Of a stretch of DNA of 64,000 bases, positions 44,358 through 53,036 are shown piece by piece (the stretch's first letter is position 1; the number at the start of each line of letters is the position of its first letter). The stretch is from Flagellimonas lutimaris (lineage in GTDB: Bacteria > Bacteroidota > Bacteroidia > Flavobacteriales > Flavobacteriaceae), in NCBI RefSeq assembly GCF_003581615.1, contig NZ_QXFH01000072.1, forward strand, positions 404,031 to 468,030. The letters are read 5' to 3'. The translations under genes were made by a program, and so were the position numbers. A model generated the notes under the pieces. It ran no database searches. It saw only the letters and a list, made by a program, of their open reading frames with translations, and had not been told where the DNA came from.

Positions 44358-45920
44358 ATGAAAACAACACAATCACATTTTAAAGCCGGTATGTATATAT
44401 TGGTTTTCAGTTTAGCTCTTATCATTGTTGCTAGCTGTAGCAAAGAAAGTACCGAACCTGGCCCAGAGCAAGGTGAAGAACAAGAGGAATCCGAAGACAT
44501 TAAAACTTACCTCAACAATCTAAGTTATAATCCGGATGAAATGTTGAACGTACAATCCGATACCGGAACTAGCTCGGAAAACTTGGACAGTTCTGCCGGA
44601 ACAGCGGCTGGTATAACTGTAAATTGTAGTACGGATTCTTACAATATTCGTTCAAATTTTGAAAACGTTGCCATTTTTGACCCCGGATTGGGTGTGATTT
44701 ATCCAGGAGCTTTGGTAAAAGGTAACTCGGGAATGCTGGATGGTGTCCCGGAACCGTTACAAGTGCCTCGTGCACCTGCCAAGTTAAGGGTGCTCTTACC
44801 TGGAATTGGCTCAGGCGGGAATGTCACCGTAGATAATCCGAGTTTCACCAATGTGGATGCCAGTATTGATGAAGTATTGGAATACTGGAACAGTGAAATT
44901 GCAACTCAGGGCTATGAAATTGACTCGGATGCGTATTTTGAATCAACCACAGCCTATTCTTCACAACAATTCAGTCTCGACTTGGGGGTAAGTGCCGAAT
45001 GGTCCAAAGGTTCATCATTCGAGGGACAATTTCAGTACGGTACCTCAACAACCAGTAATACAGCGGCCGTTTTGTACCGTCAAGTGTTTTATGACGTAAT
45101 CATGGAGTCGCCAGCAAGTCCCGCATCCGTATTTGCAGATGATGTTAGTCTAGCGGATATCGAATCTGTAATTAATGCAGGCACACCACCGGCGTATGTA
45201 AGTTCTGTTTCTTATGGTCGTATTATTATGATTCGATTGGAGGCCGAAGAAATTATTACCACCGTCAATTTAGCTGCTGCGTTGGAGTATGCTGCGGTTT
45301 CAAAAAAAGGTGAGGTCGATGTAAATTCGGATTATGAGGAAGTATTGGAAAAATCTACTATTAGTGTAGTGACCATAGGTGGTAATGCAGAGGTTGCTTC
45401 GCAAGTTATTACCGGTACAAGCCTTGAAGAAGGACCGGGAAGCCTCAATGATGTAATCGGTGGTGAAAATGCCCTGTACAGTAGGGACAACCCCGGTGCT
45501 CCCATTGCCTACACCATTAAGTATTTAAAGGATGATAAAATTGCCAAAATGGGGTACTCCACGGACTACACCGCTACAACTTGTTCTGCTGAGGACTATT
45601 TCCACGACAAAATTAAAGTGATCAATGATTTTGATGTAAAAAATATACGTGTTAAAATCAATTATGACGGAGGAAGTGATTTGCCCGCCGATACTGAATG
45701 GCAGAAAGGTGAGTTCATTACCATAAAAGATGAAACTGAAATGGAATTTCAGGTGCCACCCGGGGCATATAATGTAGATGTAACCATTGACTATTATAAT
45801 TTTGGTTGGAACGACCTCGTTGATGAGGAGTTGGGCTATGTAGGCTCTAAGAAATGTTATAGGGCTTATAACCCTTCAGGTTTTGAAAATTCAGCTTACG
45901 ACAACAATTGTAAGGACTAA
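44358..45920 (+). CDS. cholesterol-dependent-cytolysin-like (CDCL) lipoprotein
   Basis: ATG at 44358 gives 520 residues with lipobox Cys27 (LIIVASC). CDC hallmarks are clear: the YPGALVKGNSGMLDG block near 115, VSYGRIIMIRLEAEE near 285 and NPGAPIAYTIKYLKD with STDYTAT near 378-406 match thiol-activated cytolysins. The undecapeptide and the usual domain 4 are absent; instead residues about 410-520 form a beta-rich tail with two cysteines (C500, C518). The protein would be anchored in the envelope. Membrane attack on other cells is a family-based inference. Confidence 0.8.
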   Translation: MKTTQSHFKAGMYILVFSLALIIVASCSKESTEPGPEQGEEQEESEDIKTYLNNLSYNPDEMLNVQSDTGTSSENLDSSAGTAAGITVNCSTDSYNIRSNFENVAIFDPGLGVIYPGALVKGNSGMLDGVPEPLQVPRAPAKLRVLLPGIGSGGNVTVDNPSFTNVDASIDEVLEYWNSEIATQGYEIDSDAYFESTTAYSSQQFSLDLGVSAEWSKGSSFEGQFQYGTSTTSNTAAVLYRQVFYDVIMESPASPASVFADDVSLADIESVINAGTPPAYVSSVSYGRIIMIRLEAEEIITTVNLAAALEYAAVSKKGEVDVNSDYEEVLEKSTISVVTIGGNAEVASQVITGTSLEEGPGSLNDVIGGENALYSRDNPGAPIAYTIKYLKDDKIAKMGYSTDYTATTCSAEDYFHDKIKVINDFDVKNIRVKINYDGGSDLPADTEWQKGEFITIKDETEMEFQVPPGAYNVDVTIDYYNFGWNDLVDEELGYVGSKKCYRAYNPSGFENSAYDNNCKD

Positions 45921-45934
45921 GGAATTGTAATGTG

Positions 45935-45982
45935 CAGTCGGCCGCTCAAGTGGGGTTCAACCATTTGATGCCGGCTGTTTTT
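45935..45982 (+). terminator. terminator after the cytolysin-like gene
   Basis: CAGTCGGC...GCCGGCTG and TCAAGTGG...CCATTTGA form a two-part stem with one wobble in each, followed by TTTTTAT. It lies 14 bases past the stop. Confidence 0.8.
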
Positions 45983-46017
45983 ATTCTTGTGAAAGAGGGA
46001 ATCTACATAAAGATTTC

Positions 46018-46045
46018 TCGTCGCTACGCTCACTCGAAATGAGAT
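46018..46045. repeat. half of an R-like repeat end
   Basis: TCGTCGCTACGCTCACTCG and AAATGAGATAG resemble one arm of the GTCATTTCGA repeat at 47841-47926, but the partner arm is missing. Confidence 0.5.
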
Positions 46046-46069
46046 AGAATTTATAAATACCAGAAACAA

Positions 46070-46091
46070 AAATGGCCACAATACGCGGCCC
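46070..46091 (-). terminator. weak terminator after the Gfo/Idh/MocA gene
   Basis: On the minus strand GGCCGC and GTGGCC (one wobble) flank a short loop and are followed by ATTTTTG. It lies about 25 bases past the stop at 46117. Confidence 0.45.
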
Positions 46092-46116
46092 TTTAAATAT
46101 TATAAGGATTAATAAT

Positions 46117-47574
46117 CTACATTTCCCAACCTTCACGATAGGTGCGGGTCACAAATTGGTTGGCATCATCAAAATTGGTGATGTTCATGTTCTCACCATC
46201 CCAAAGCAGTTTTTTACGACCATAAAACTCCATGTTGCCTTTATCATTTTCTCTACGTAGCATATAACTACGTATGGCCAAGTTACCCATTAACACGGTT
46301 TCTGTCATAGGGCCGGCATAATCAAAAGAGGAGGTCAAGCCTTGGTGCTCCTCGCTACCAAACCCTGCTTTACAGGCATCTACCCATTTGCGTTGGTGAC
46401 CATATTCAGGCTCTAACATTTCCTCTACTTCCGGACCAAACTCGGTAACACCGTTGCTCATATACAATTTTGGGGTCAAAGGTGAACTGTCGTTAATGTT
46501 TGTAGAAATTACCCCGTGCTCGCCATGAATCAAAACACCATTATAACTTCCAGGTCCCCCTATATCGCTATCTGCAGGAATAATGTCGGGGTGGGACGGA
46601 CGTATGCCTCCATCACTCCAGGTCATGGTCAGCGGAGCCGCGGTTTTGTCTGTAGCTTCGTAATTTAAGGTGATGAATGAAGAGGGCGGACAACCTTCTG
46701 GATGGTAATCTGGATTCCACATTTGCGAGAATACGGTTCCTACACTACATTCTGCTGCCGTAGGATAACCCAACTTCAGGGTTCGGTATGGAATATCGAT
46801 CAAGTGACAGCCCACATCACCTAAAGCACCTGTTCCGTAGTCCCACCAGCCTCTCCAATTAAATGGATGAAGATTTGGCGTATAAGGACGAATAGGAGCA
46901 GGCCCCAACCATAAATCCCAAAATAAATCATCTGGCTTGCTGGATGGGTCTGCAGCTGGCATTGCATTGCCTTGTGGCCACACCGGGCGGTTGGTCCATA
47001 TTTCTACTTTGGTGATTCTTCCCAATGCTCCTGAATCCACCCATTTTTGTACCAAGCCTATTAGCGGATTAGATGCTCCTTGGTTGCCCATTTGGGTCAC
47101 TACTTGTTTGTCCCGGGCCATTTGTGTCAGCATTCTTGCTTCACGGATGTTGTGGGTCATGGGTTTTTGTACATACACATGCTTGCCGCGCTCCATGGCA
47201 TTGGCAGCAGCAGGTCCATGCACGTGGTCTGGAGTACTTATGGTGACTGCATCAATGTCTTTAACTGTATCTAGCATTTCACGATAATCATTGAACAATT
47301 TTGCTTTTGGAAAACGCTCCACGGATTGTTTTGCTGAGCCCGAAAAATCCACATCGCAAAGCGCGACAACATTTTCACGGCCATTCACGGAGGCGTTGGC
47401 AATGTCGGATGCCCCTTTACCACCGGCACCAATGGCGGCAATATTTAAACGGTCGCTGGGGGCTAAAAAGCCCGGACCGCCCAACACGTGGCGTGGCACA
47501 ATAAAAATACTGGAGGCCAGTGCGGTGTTTTTCACAAAGTTTCTTCTACTGGAGGAGGGGGTTGATTTTTTCAT
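46117..47574 (-). CDS. Tat-exported Gfo/Idh/MocA family oxidoreductase
   Basis: This 485-residue protein has the twin-arginine motif SRRNFVKNTALASSIF near the N-terminus, so it is exported folded. The dinucleotide-binding core is AAIGAGGKGASDIANA with VVALCDVD, followed by STPDHVHG and HVYVQKPMTHN, typical of NAD(P)-dependent Gfo/Idh/MocA members. The C-terminal domain carries WWDYGTGALGDVGCHLID, conserved in this subgroup. Substrate is unknown; many flavobacterial members act on sugars or sugar acids. Its 480-base upstream gap holds repeats only. Confidence 0.9.
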   Translation of the reverse strand: MKKSTPSSSRRNFVKNTALASSIFIVPRHVLGGPGFLAPSDRLNIAAIGAGGKGASDIANASVNGRENVVALCDVDFSGSAKQSVERFPKAKLFNDYREMLDTVKDIDAVTISTPDHVHGPAAANAMERGKHVYVQKPMTHNIREARMLTQMARDKQVVTQMGNQGASNPLIGLVQKWVDSGALGRITKVEIWTNRPVWPQGNAMPAADPSSKPDDLFWDLWLGPAPIRPYTPNLHPFNWRGWWDYGTGALGDVGCHLIDIPYRTLKLGYPTAAECSVGTVFSQMWNPDYHPEGCPPSSFITLNYEATDKTAAPLTMTWSDGGIRPSHPDIIPADSDIGGPGSYNGVLIHGEHGVISTNINDSSPLTPKLYMSNGVTEFGPEVEEMLEPEYGHQRKWVDACKAGFGSEEHQGLTSSFDYAGPMTETVLMGNLAIRSYMLRRENDKGNMEFYGRKKLLWDGENMNITNFDDANQFVTRTYREGWEM

Positions 47575-48054
47575 GGTTTTGTTTAGGTTGGCTTTATTTT
47601 TAATTGCTAAACAAGATAGGAAAAAATGAAGGGAACGGCTGATGTGATTTTGTGATGGGTATAAAATTGGAAGGGTTTCGTTATCGTTAAAAGATATGAA
47701 TCGTTTTTAATACTTCGACTGCGCTCAGTACAATGTGATTTATATCAACCGATAACGAAGTTCGCAGAAAATTCCTTCAAAAACAATAGGCTAATCCATT
47801 GACTGATGCGAATTTGTCAACATTGAATGTAAGCGCGTTTGTCATTTCGAGTGAGCGTAGCGACGAGAAATCTCTTTTAGGGTTAGATTTCTCACTCCCG
47901 ATGGTTATCGGTACGTTCGAAATGACGGAGACTGCCAAAACTAATGGTTTATCATTCCTGTGAAAACAGGAATCCATCGCTGTAGGATGCAGTATAGTAA
48001 ACATCGTTGCATACTTCGACTACGCTCAGCATCCAACTAGAATCATAAATAGGA
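47575..48054. other. repeat-filled gap
   Basis: No gene was seen. It contains CTTCGACTGCGCTCAG near 47715 and CTTCGACTACGCTCAG near 48011, the R-like repeat at 47841-47926, the ATTCCTGT...ACAGGAAT palindrome at 47954-47973, and a 22-base copy of 38836-38857 at 47767-47788. Confidence 0.7.
47841..47926. repeat. R-like repeat with 10-bp terminal inverted repeats
   Basis: GTCATTTCGA (47841-47850) and TCGAAATGAC (47917-47926) are exact inverted repeats, and GAGAAATCT pairs with AGATTTCTC inside. It differs in its middle from R1-R4 (AGTGAGCGTAGCGAC) and forms an almost complete hairpin. Confidence 0.85.
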
Positions 48055-50226
48055 TTATTTCTTCGCCTCCACCAATTCCAATTGGTCCACGCTCACATTG
48101 GTAGTGAACATCCCGTAATTGACCACGGCCTTACCTTTTTCGAGCGTATCGATACTGCCCACGGCCTTACCGTCCATTAAGCGAACGCGGTCACCGATTT
48201 TAAATACAGGTCTGGGTTTGTTCTTTTCGGCCTGGACTTCCTTTTTCTTTTTGATTTTCTTCTCTACCCGAACTTTTTTGATTTTTTGTTCAAGCTCTTC
48301 GGCAACCTGTTTTTTCTCCTGTTGTTTCGCCTTTGCTTTTTTGGCAGTGGTCTTTCTACGTTTGCTATTCTCCGTTTCCACAATGCGGAGCATTTCGGAT
48401 ATCAACGGGCGTTTCTTTTTATCAATAAAATATTTCTCCGCGGCAGTGTTCATCTTGTTGCCCAATTGAATCATACGCTGGTTATGGTCGTACATCTCTT
48501 GGTAACTCTCCAATTTGGATTTGATTTTTGTATTGAGCTGCTCCAAACGTTCCGATTCTTCACGTGCTTTGGACTCCTCTTCTTTGAGCTTGGAGCCAGT
48601 CTCCACCATTTTGTTACGCTCTTTTTGGAGTTTGGCAATGGTAGCATCAAACCGGACCTTTCCTCGTTCAATCTTTTTCTTTGCTTTGTTGATCAAGGAG
48701 TAGGGGATACCGTTCTTTTGGGCTACTTCAAACGTAAAGGAACTTCCCGCTTCACCCAAAACCAGTTGAAAGGTTGGCTCTAATGTTTTTGAGTTGAATA
48801 GCATATTGGCATTGGTCGCGTGTGGCAATTCGTCTGCCAATGCTTTGAGGTTTGCATAATGAGTGGTGATGACTCCGTAAGCATCACGCTCATAGAAAAT
48901 CTCTAAAAAAGCTTCCGCCAATGCGCCACCCAATTCAGGGTCACTACCCGTACCAAATTCATCTATTAAGAACAATGTTTTATTGTTGCACTTCTTTAAG
49001 AAGTAGTTCATGTTCTTGAGTCGGTAACTATACGTACTTAGATGATTTTCAATAGATTGATTATCTCCAATGTCTGTTAAAATCTTATCGAAAAAGCAAA
49101 CAGAACTGCGTTCATGTACTGGAATCAGCATTCCACTTTGAAGCATTACCTGAAGCAACCCAATCGTCTTTAAAGTAATACTTTTTCCTCCTGCGTTTGG
49201 TCCAGAGATAACGATGATTCGGTTCTCTTTGTGCAGTTTTATGGTTTGTGGCCAGGTTTTTTCGTTCTTTCGTTTGTTGGAAAGGTAAAGCAGTGGGTGG
49301 TAGGCATCACGAAGGTACATCTCCCGCTCTTCATTGATTTCCGGCAATAAACCATTCATCTCGTTGGCGTATTTGGCCTTTGCAGCGGTAATGTCTGTAT
49401 CCGAAAGATACGTTTGGTATTCCCGTAACAATTCCAGATACGGTCGCATCTCGTCCGTGAGCTTGTTGAGAATCCGTTGAATTTCTTCTTTTTCCTCAAA
49501 CTCCAGATTGCTGAGTTCTCGGGTGTAGGACAGGGTGGCTTCTGGAACAATGTACACAATGCTTCCCGTCTTGGATGTACCCATAACGGTACCCTTTACT
49601 TTTTTGCGATGCATGGCCTTAACGGCCAATACCCTCCGGTTTTCCACAACAGATTCGCGGATTTCATCCAAGAAATCGGATGACTGATAACGACCTAGCG
49701 CAGTGTTAAAACTTTGGTTGATTTTACTACGAACTTCATTGATTTGACTGCGGATGTATCGAAGTTCATCCGAAGCAGAATCTTTGATTTCACCGAATTT
49801 GTCGATTACATCATCAATGGCTGCTGGAATTTCGGGATGCAACTCCAAAGCATTCACTTTATCAAAAAGCAATGGGTAGTATTCCTTGAACTTTTTAAAG
49901 AATTTCTGATGAATCGCTAGGGTTTTGCAGATGCCCCCGATTTTTCGGAAACCGGCTATTTCCAGGGTGCTATTGTCAATCTTTAACAACCCCAGTTCGT
50001 TATTGATTTGGTCGAAACCATGATTGGGAATACGGTTGTCGTTGGAAAAAGAGGCCAAATACTCGGAAGTTTGCCCTAAAACCTTCATAAGTTCCTCTTT
50101 GTGTTGGAACGGTTTTATGGTCAAGGCATCTTCTTTGCCCAACTCCGTATTGCATCGCGCTGCGATTTGTGTCAATACCGTTGGGAACTCGAGATCTTGA
50201 AGTGTTTTGGAGTGAATGTTTTGCAT
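48055..50226 (-). CDS. mutS2: MutS2-type ATPase without Smr domain
   Basis: This 723-residue protein has the MutS2 arrangement: a core beginning MQNIHSKTLQDLEFPTVLTQ, Walker A GPNAGGKSITLKT near 340, Walker B LFLIDEFGTGSD, then a long coiled coil (about 510-620) and a basic linker. It ends with a small KOW-like beta segment (KIGDRVRLMDGKAVGSIDTL and VVNYGMFTTNVSV) but no Smr endonuclease domain. MutS2 acts on branched DNA and, in other bacteria, on collided ribosomes; without Smr, nuclease activity is not expected. Confidence 0.9.
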   Translation of the reverse strand: MQNIHSKTLQDLEFPTVLTQIAARCNTELGKEDALTIKPFQHKEELMKVLGQTSEYLASFSNDNRIPNHGFDQINNELGLLKIDNSTLEIAGFRKIGGICKTLAIHQKFFKKFKEYYPLLFDKVNALELHPEIPAAIDDVIDKFGEIKDSASDELRYIRSQINEVRSKINQSFNTALGRYQSSDFLDEIRESVVENRRVLAVKAMHRKKVKGTVMGTSKTGSIVYIVPEATLSYTRELSNLEFEEKEEIQRILNKLTDEMRPYLELLREYQTYLSDTDITAAKAKYANEMNGLLPEINEEREMYLRDAYHPLLYLSNKRKNEKTWPQTIKLHKENRIIVISGPNAGGKSITLKTIGLLQVMLQSGMLIPVHERSSVCFFDKILTDIGDNQSIENHLSTYSYRLKNMNYFLKKCNNKTLFLIDEFGTGSDPELGGALAEAFLEIFYERDAYGVITTHYANLKALADELPHATNANMLFNSKTLEPTFQLVLGEAGSSFTFEVAQKNGIPYSLINKAKKKIERGKVRFDATIAKLQKERNKMVETGSKLKEEESKAREESERLEQLNTKIKSKLESYQEMYDHNQRMIQLGNKMNTAAEKYFIDKKKRPLISEMLRIVETENSKRRKTTAKKAKAKQQEKKQVAEELEQKIKKVRVEKKIKKKKEVQAEKNKPRPVFKIGDRVRLMDGKAVGSIDTLEKGKAVVNYGMFTTNVSVDQLELVEAKK

Positions 50227-50307
50227 CTTTTTCTACTAGCAGCGCAAAGATAGGATTTTGATGTGTTTTTGAAGTGTACCGCTCTGGCAAAAACAATTTG
50301 CAATGCG

Positions 50308-50315
50308 TACTTTTG
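50308..50315 (+). promoter_or_regulatory. candidate -7 box before the mini-protein and ung
   Basis: TACTTTTG matches TAnnTTTG and lies 36 bases before the ATG at 50352. The -33 element is not clear. Confidence 0.35.
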
Positions 50316-50351
50316 ACACATACCTGATTTATTCCTTTAAATAGATATCCT

Positions 50352-50456
50352 ATGAGGAGCGACAATACCGTAATTTATATTATCGCCGGCGTTATATTAC
50401 TGCATTTTGTTGTAGGCATTGGGTACTTGATCTATAAATTGACAAAAAAGAAGTAA
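50352..50456 (+). CDS. 34-residue single-span membrane protein
   Basis: ATG at 50352 encodes MRSDNTVIYIIAGVILLHFV followed by VGIGYLIYKLTKKK. It has one transmembrane helix (about 7-29) and a lysine-rich C-terminus facing the cytoplasm. It lies 9 bases before ung and would share its transcript. Function is unknown; similar tiny membrane genes precede ung-like genes in related bacteria, as far as I recall, but this cannot be verified here. Confidence 0.6.
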   Translation: MRSDNTVIYIIAGVILLHFVVGIGYLIYKLTKKK

Positions 50457-50465
50457 AGTCAGCAC

Positions 50466-51131
50466 ATGGAAGTGAATATTGAGCCGAGTTGGAAAACCCA
50501 GTTGAACGATGAGTTTGAAAAGCCCTACTTTCAAGAGTTGACTTCCTTTGTGAAGCAGGAATATCAACAAAATACCTGCTACCCAAAGGGTAAGGATATT
50601 TTTTCCGCTTTTGACCATTGCCCGTTCCAAGAAATTAAAGTGGTAATCATTGGGCAAGACCCGTACCACGGACCTAATCAGGCAAACGGACTTTGTTTTT
50701 CCGTAAAAGATGGGATTCCACACCCGCCATCTTTGGTGAATATTTTTAAAGAAATTAAAGTGGATATGGGAAAAACCTATCCCGAAAGTGGAAACTTGGA
50801 GCACTGGGCGGACCAGGGCATACTCTTGTTGAACGCCACCTTAACGGTTCGTGCACATCAAGCAGGCAGCCACCAAAAAAAGGGTTGGGAACAATTCACC
50901 GATGAAGTAATCAAGACGGTTTCCAAAGAATTGGAGGGGGTTGTTTTTTTGCTTTGGGGTGGATTTGCCAAGAAGAAATCAACTTTGATAGATAAGAGTA
51001 AACATCACATTCTTACCTCTGGACATCCTTCGCCCTTGAGTGCCAATCGTGGGCTGTGGTTCGGTAATCAGCATTTTAGCAAAACAAATAAGTTATTGGA
51101 GCAGATGGGCAAGGCGCCTATTGATTGGTAA
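50466..51131 (+). CDS. ung: uracil-DNA glycosylase
   Basis: Ung removes uracil from DNA in base-excision repair. The 221-residue protein has the catalytic GQDPYHG at 63-69 (Asp65), the uracil-binding LLLNATLTVRAHQAGSH loop, and the late HPSPLSANRG DNA-binding loop. Length agrees with family 1. It follows the 34-residue membrane protein after 9 bases. Confidence 0.98.
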   Translation: MEVNIEPSWKTQLNDEFEKPYFQELTSFVKQEYQQNTCYPKGKDIFSAFDHCPFQEIKVVIIGQDPYHGPNQANGLCFSVKDGIPHPPSLVNIFKEIKVDMGKTYPESGNLEHWADQGILLLNATLTVRAHQAGSHQKKGWEQFTDEVIKTVSKELEGVVFLLWGGFAKKKSTLIDKSKHHILTSGHPSPLSANRGLWFGNQHFSKTNKLLEQMGKAPIDW

Positions 51132-51226
51132 ACTCATCAGGATTTTTGGATTGATGGATTTCATAATTAGCTCTTATTATATAAACCTTAACCATAGCAC
51201 CTTTAACCCTTCACCCAATAAGACAT

Positions 51227-52075
51227 CTATTTCCAGAGAAAATGCGAAGCTTCCTTGATTTCCTCGATCAAATTAAGGTCATGTAGCCTTGATTGTACTT
51301 CGTTGACGGTTGCTTCCGAAAGTTGCTCCCGCCCCCAAGTAGTTTTGGATAGCCATTCCTTAATATCCTCTAATTTCTGCTCGTATCGGTTGGAAAGCGT
51401 TCGATCAATACTCGGGATTTGCTTGAATTCCGAGGTGTAGGTATTTATTACTTCTAAAATGTGTTTAAGGACACCTTCGTTTTCTTTTAGAAATGCATTT
51501 GAAGCGGCAATCACAAAACAAGGCCAAGGGGTAGGGCAGTCCCCCAACCGTTTAAAAGTTCCGTTGTCTACAAGCGGTTTGGTGGTGAAGTGTTCCCACA
51601 TAAAATAAGCGTTGGAGCCACTTGATAGATTTTCAACGGCACCATCCAGGTTATTTATGATTTCAAATTCAAGATTTTCAGTGTTCCAACCTTGGTTCTG
51701 CGCATTGATGTAGGCCATTAAATGACTTCCGCTACCCATACGGCTGATGGCCACTTTATCATCTTTTAAAGACTTGATGGAATTTCTTTCGCTATTTGCA
51801 TCTACATGGATGCCCCAAAAAAGGGGAGAGGAGACATATTCTTGAACAATTTTGCTGAGGTTACCCTGTGAAATGCTTTTGATAATGCCTTCGGTAAGGA
51901 TAATACCCATGTCGGCTTCTCCATCCTGCAGCATTTCAGTCATTTTTCCCGTTCCCTCGGGAATATCTGTCCATTCCAATTGAATGCCCCTATCCTCAAA
52001 TGCATTGTCTTCCATGGCCAAGTGCCAAGGAAGGTTAAAATGTTCGGGGACCCCAATTATTTTTACCGTTTTCAT
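51227..52075 (-). CDS. substrate-binding-like protein without export signal
   Basis: This 282-residue protein has the fold of periplasmic binding proteins of the SsuA/ThiY/NMT1 type (VKIIGVPEHFNLPWHLAMED, GEADMGIILTEGI, VAISRMGSGSHLMAYI, SSGSNAYFMWEHFTTKPLV, PWPCFVIAASNAFL). The N-terminus MKTVKIIGVPEHF has no signal peptide or lipobox, so it is predicted to stay in the cytoplasm. No ABC permease or ATPase is adjacent. It may sense or bind a small molecule, or be a pyrimidine-precursor-type synthase as in THI5-like proteins, though the usual His/Cys pattern was not verified. Confidence 0.78.
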   Translation of the reverse strand: MKTVKIIGVPEHFNLPWHLAMEDNAFEDRGIQLEWTDIPEGTGKMTEMLQDGEADMGIILTEGIIKSISQGNLSKIVQEYVSSPLFWGIHVDANSERNSIKSLKDDKVAISRMGSGSHLMAYINAQNQGWNTENLEFEIINNLDGAVENLSSGSNAYFMWEHFTTKPLVDNGTFKRLGDCPTPWPCFVIAASNAFLKENEGVLKHILEVINTYTSEFKQIPSIDRTLSNRYEQKLEDIKEWLSKTTWGREQLSEATVNEVQSRLHDLNLIEEIKEASHFLWK

Positions 52076-52145
52076 ACGTCTCGATTCTTTGTGGGTTAAA
52101 ATTATGATTCCGTGCGGTATCTTTCAAAAAAATGGGCGCAGAAAA

Positions 52146-53033
52146 TTATACCAATTGACTTTTGGCGATTTGTTCCAAGGTGTACTGTATCAACCTATCT
52201 ATGGTCTTGTGTCCTTGTTTGGAGAATTCACCTGTAGCCCTATTGGCCAAAATTGCATTGAGCGAAACAGCTCGATGTCCATGCAGTTTTGCAATGCCAT
52301 ACATAGCGGCTGTCTCCATTTCAAGATTGGTTACCCTAAAATTCCCGAATGAAAAATCGGCTAGCTTTTCATTGAAATCAGGAATGGCTAGCTTTAACCG
52401 AAGCGACCTGCCTTGTGGTCCGTAAAAGCCTGAATTGGTACCTGTTACGCCAAATCGTATACGATTTGAAGCAAAAACAGCACCCAACTCCTTATCAAAA
52501 TCAACAACATAAGGGTGAATGTTGTATTTCTCCCATCCCAAGTATTCTGTCAGCGCTTGTTCCAGTTCCCTGTTTTTGATGTGTCCACAGTCATAAAAGT
52601 GCATAAGGTTGTCGAACCCAATGCCGGCGGAACTGATTAAGAAAGTGTCAACCGGGATGTCCGGTTGAAGAGAACCGGATGTACCGACCCGTATAAAATT
52701 GAGTTTCGTCTTTTGGGATTTAATTTGCCTAGAAGTGAAATCGATGTTTGCAAGCGCGTCCAATTCATTAAAAACAATGTCGATATTGTCGGTTCCAATA
52801 CCTGTTGAGATTACAGTAATTCGTTTTCCTGAATAGTGCCCTGTGTGGGTAACAAACTCACGTTTGCTTTTGTTCACTTCGATAGAGTCAAAGTATTTGG
52901 AAACTTCATGCACGCGATTTTGATCACCTACTGTTATAATGGTGGTCGCAATATCTTCAGGAAGAAGGTTGAGATGGTAAATGCTCCCATCAGGATTCAG
53001 AATAAGCTCTGAACTGCCCAGTGATGAGCCCAT
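52146..53033 (-). CDS. nucleoside phosphorylase (uridine/purine type)
   Basis: This 295-residue protein has the PNP/UDP family 1 fold: TIITVGDQNRVHEVSKYFD, the phosphate-binding VISTGIGTDNIDIVFNELDA, and the nucleoside-binding VTNLEMETAAMYGIAKLHGH with its conserved MET motif. It cleaves nucleosides to the base and ribose-1-phosphate. Specificity (uridine versus purine) is not settled. It is 3 bases downstream of the DUF1835 gene on the same strand, so the two are co-transcribed. Confidence 0.93.
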   Translation of the reverse strand: MGSSLGSSELILNPDGSIYHLNLLPEDIATTIITVGDQNRVHEVSKYFDSIEVNKSKREFVTHTGHYSGKRITVISTGIGTDNIDIVFNELDALANIDFTSRQIKSQKTKLNFIRVGTSGSLQPDIPVDTFLISSAGIGFDNLMHFYDCGHIKNRELEQALTEYLGWEKYNIHPYVVDFDKELGAVFASNRIRFGVTGTNSGFYGPQGRSLRLKLAIPDFNEKLADFSFGNFRVTNLEMETAAMYGIAKLHGHRAVSLNAILANRATGEFSKQGHKTIDRLIQYTLEQIAKSQLV

Positions 53034-53036
53034 TTG

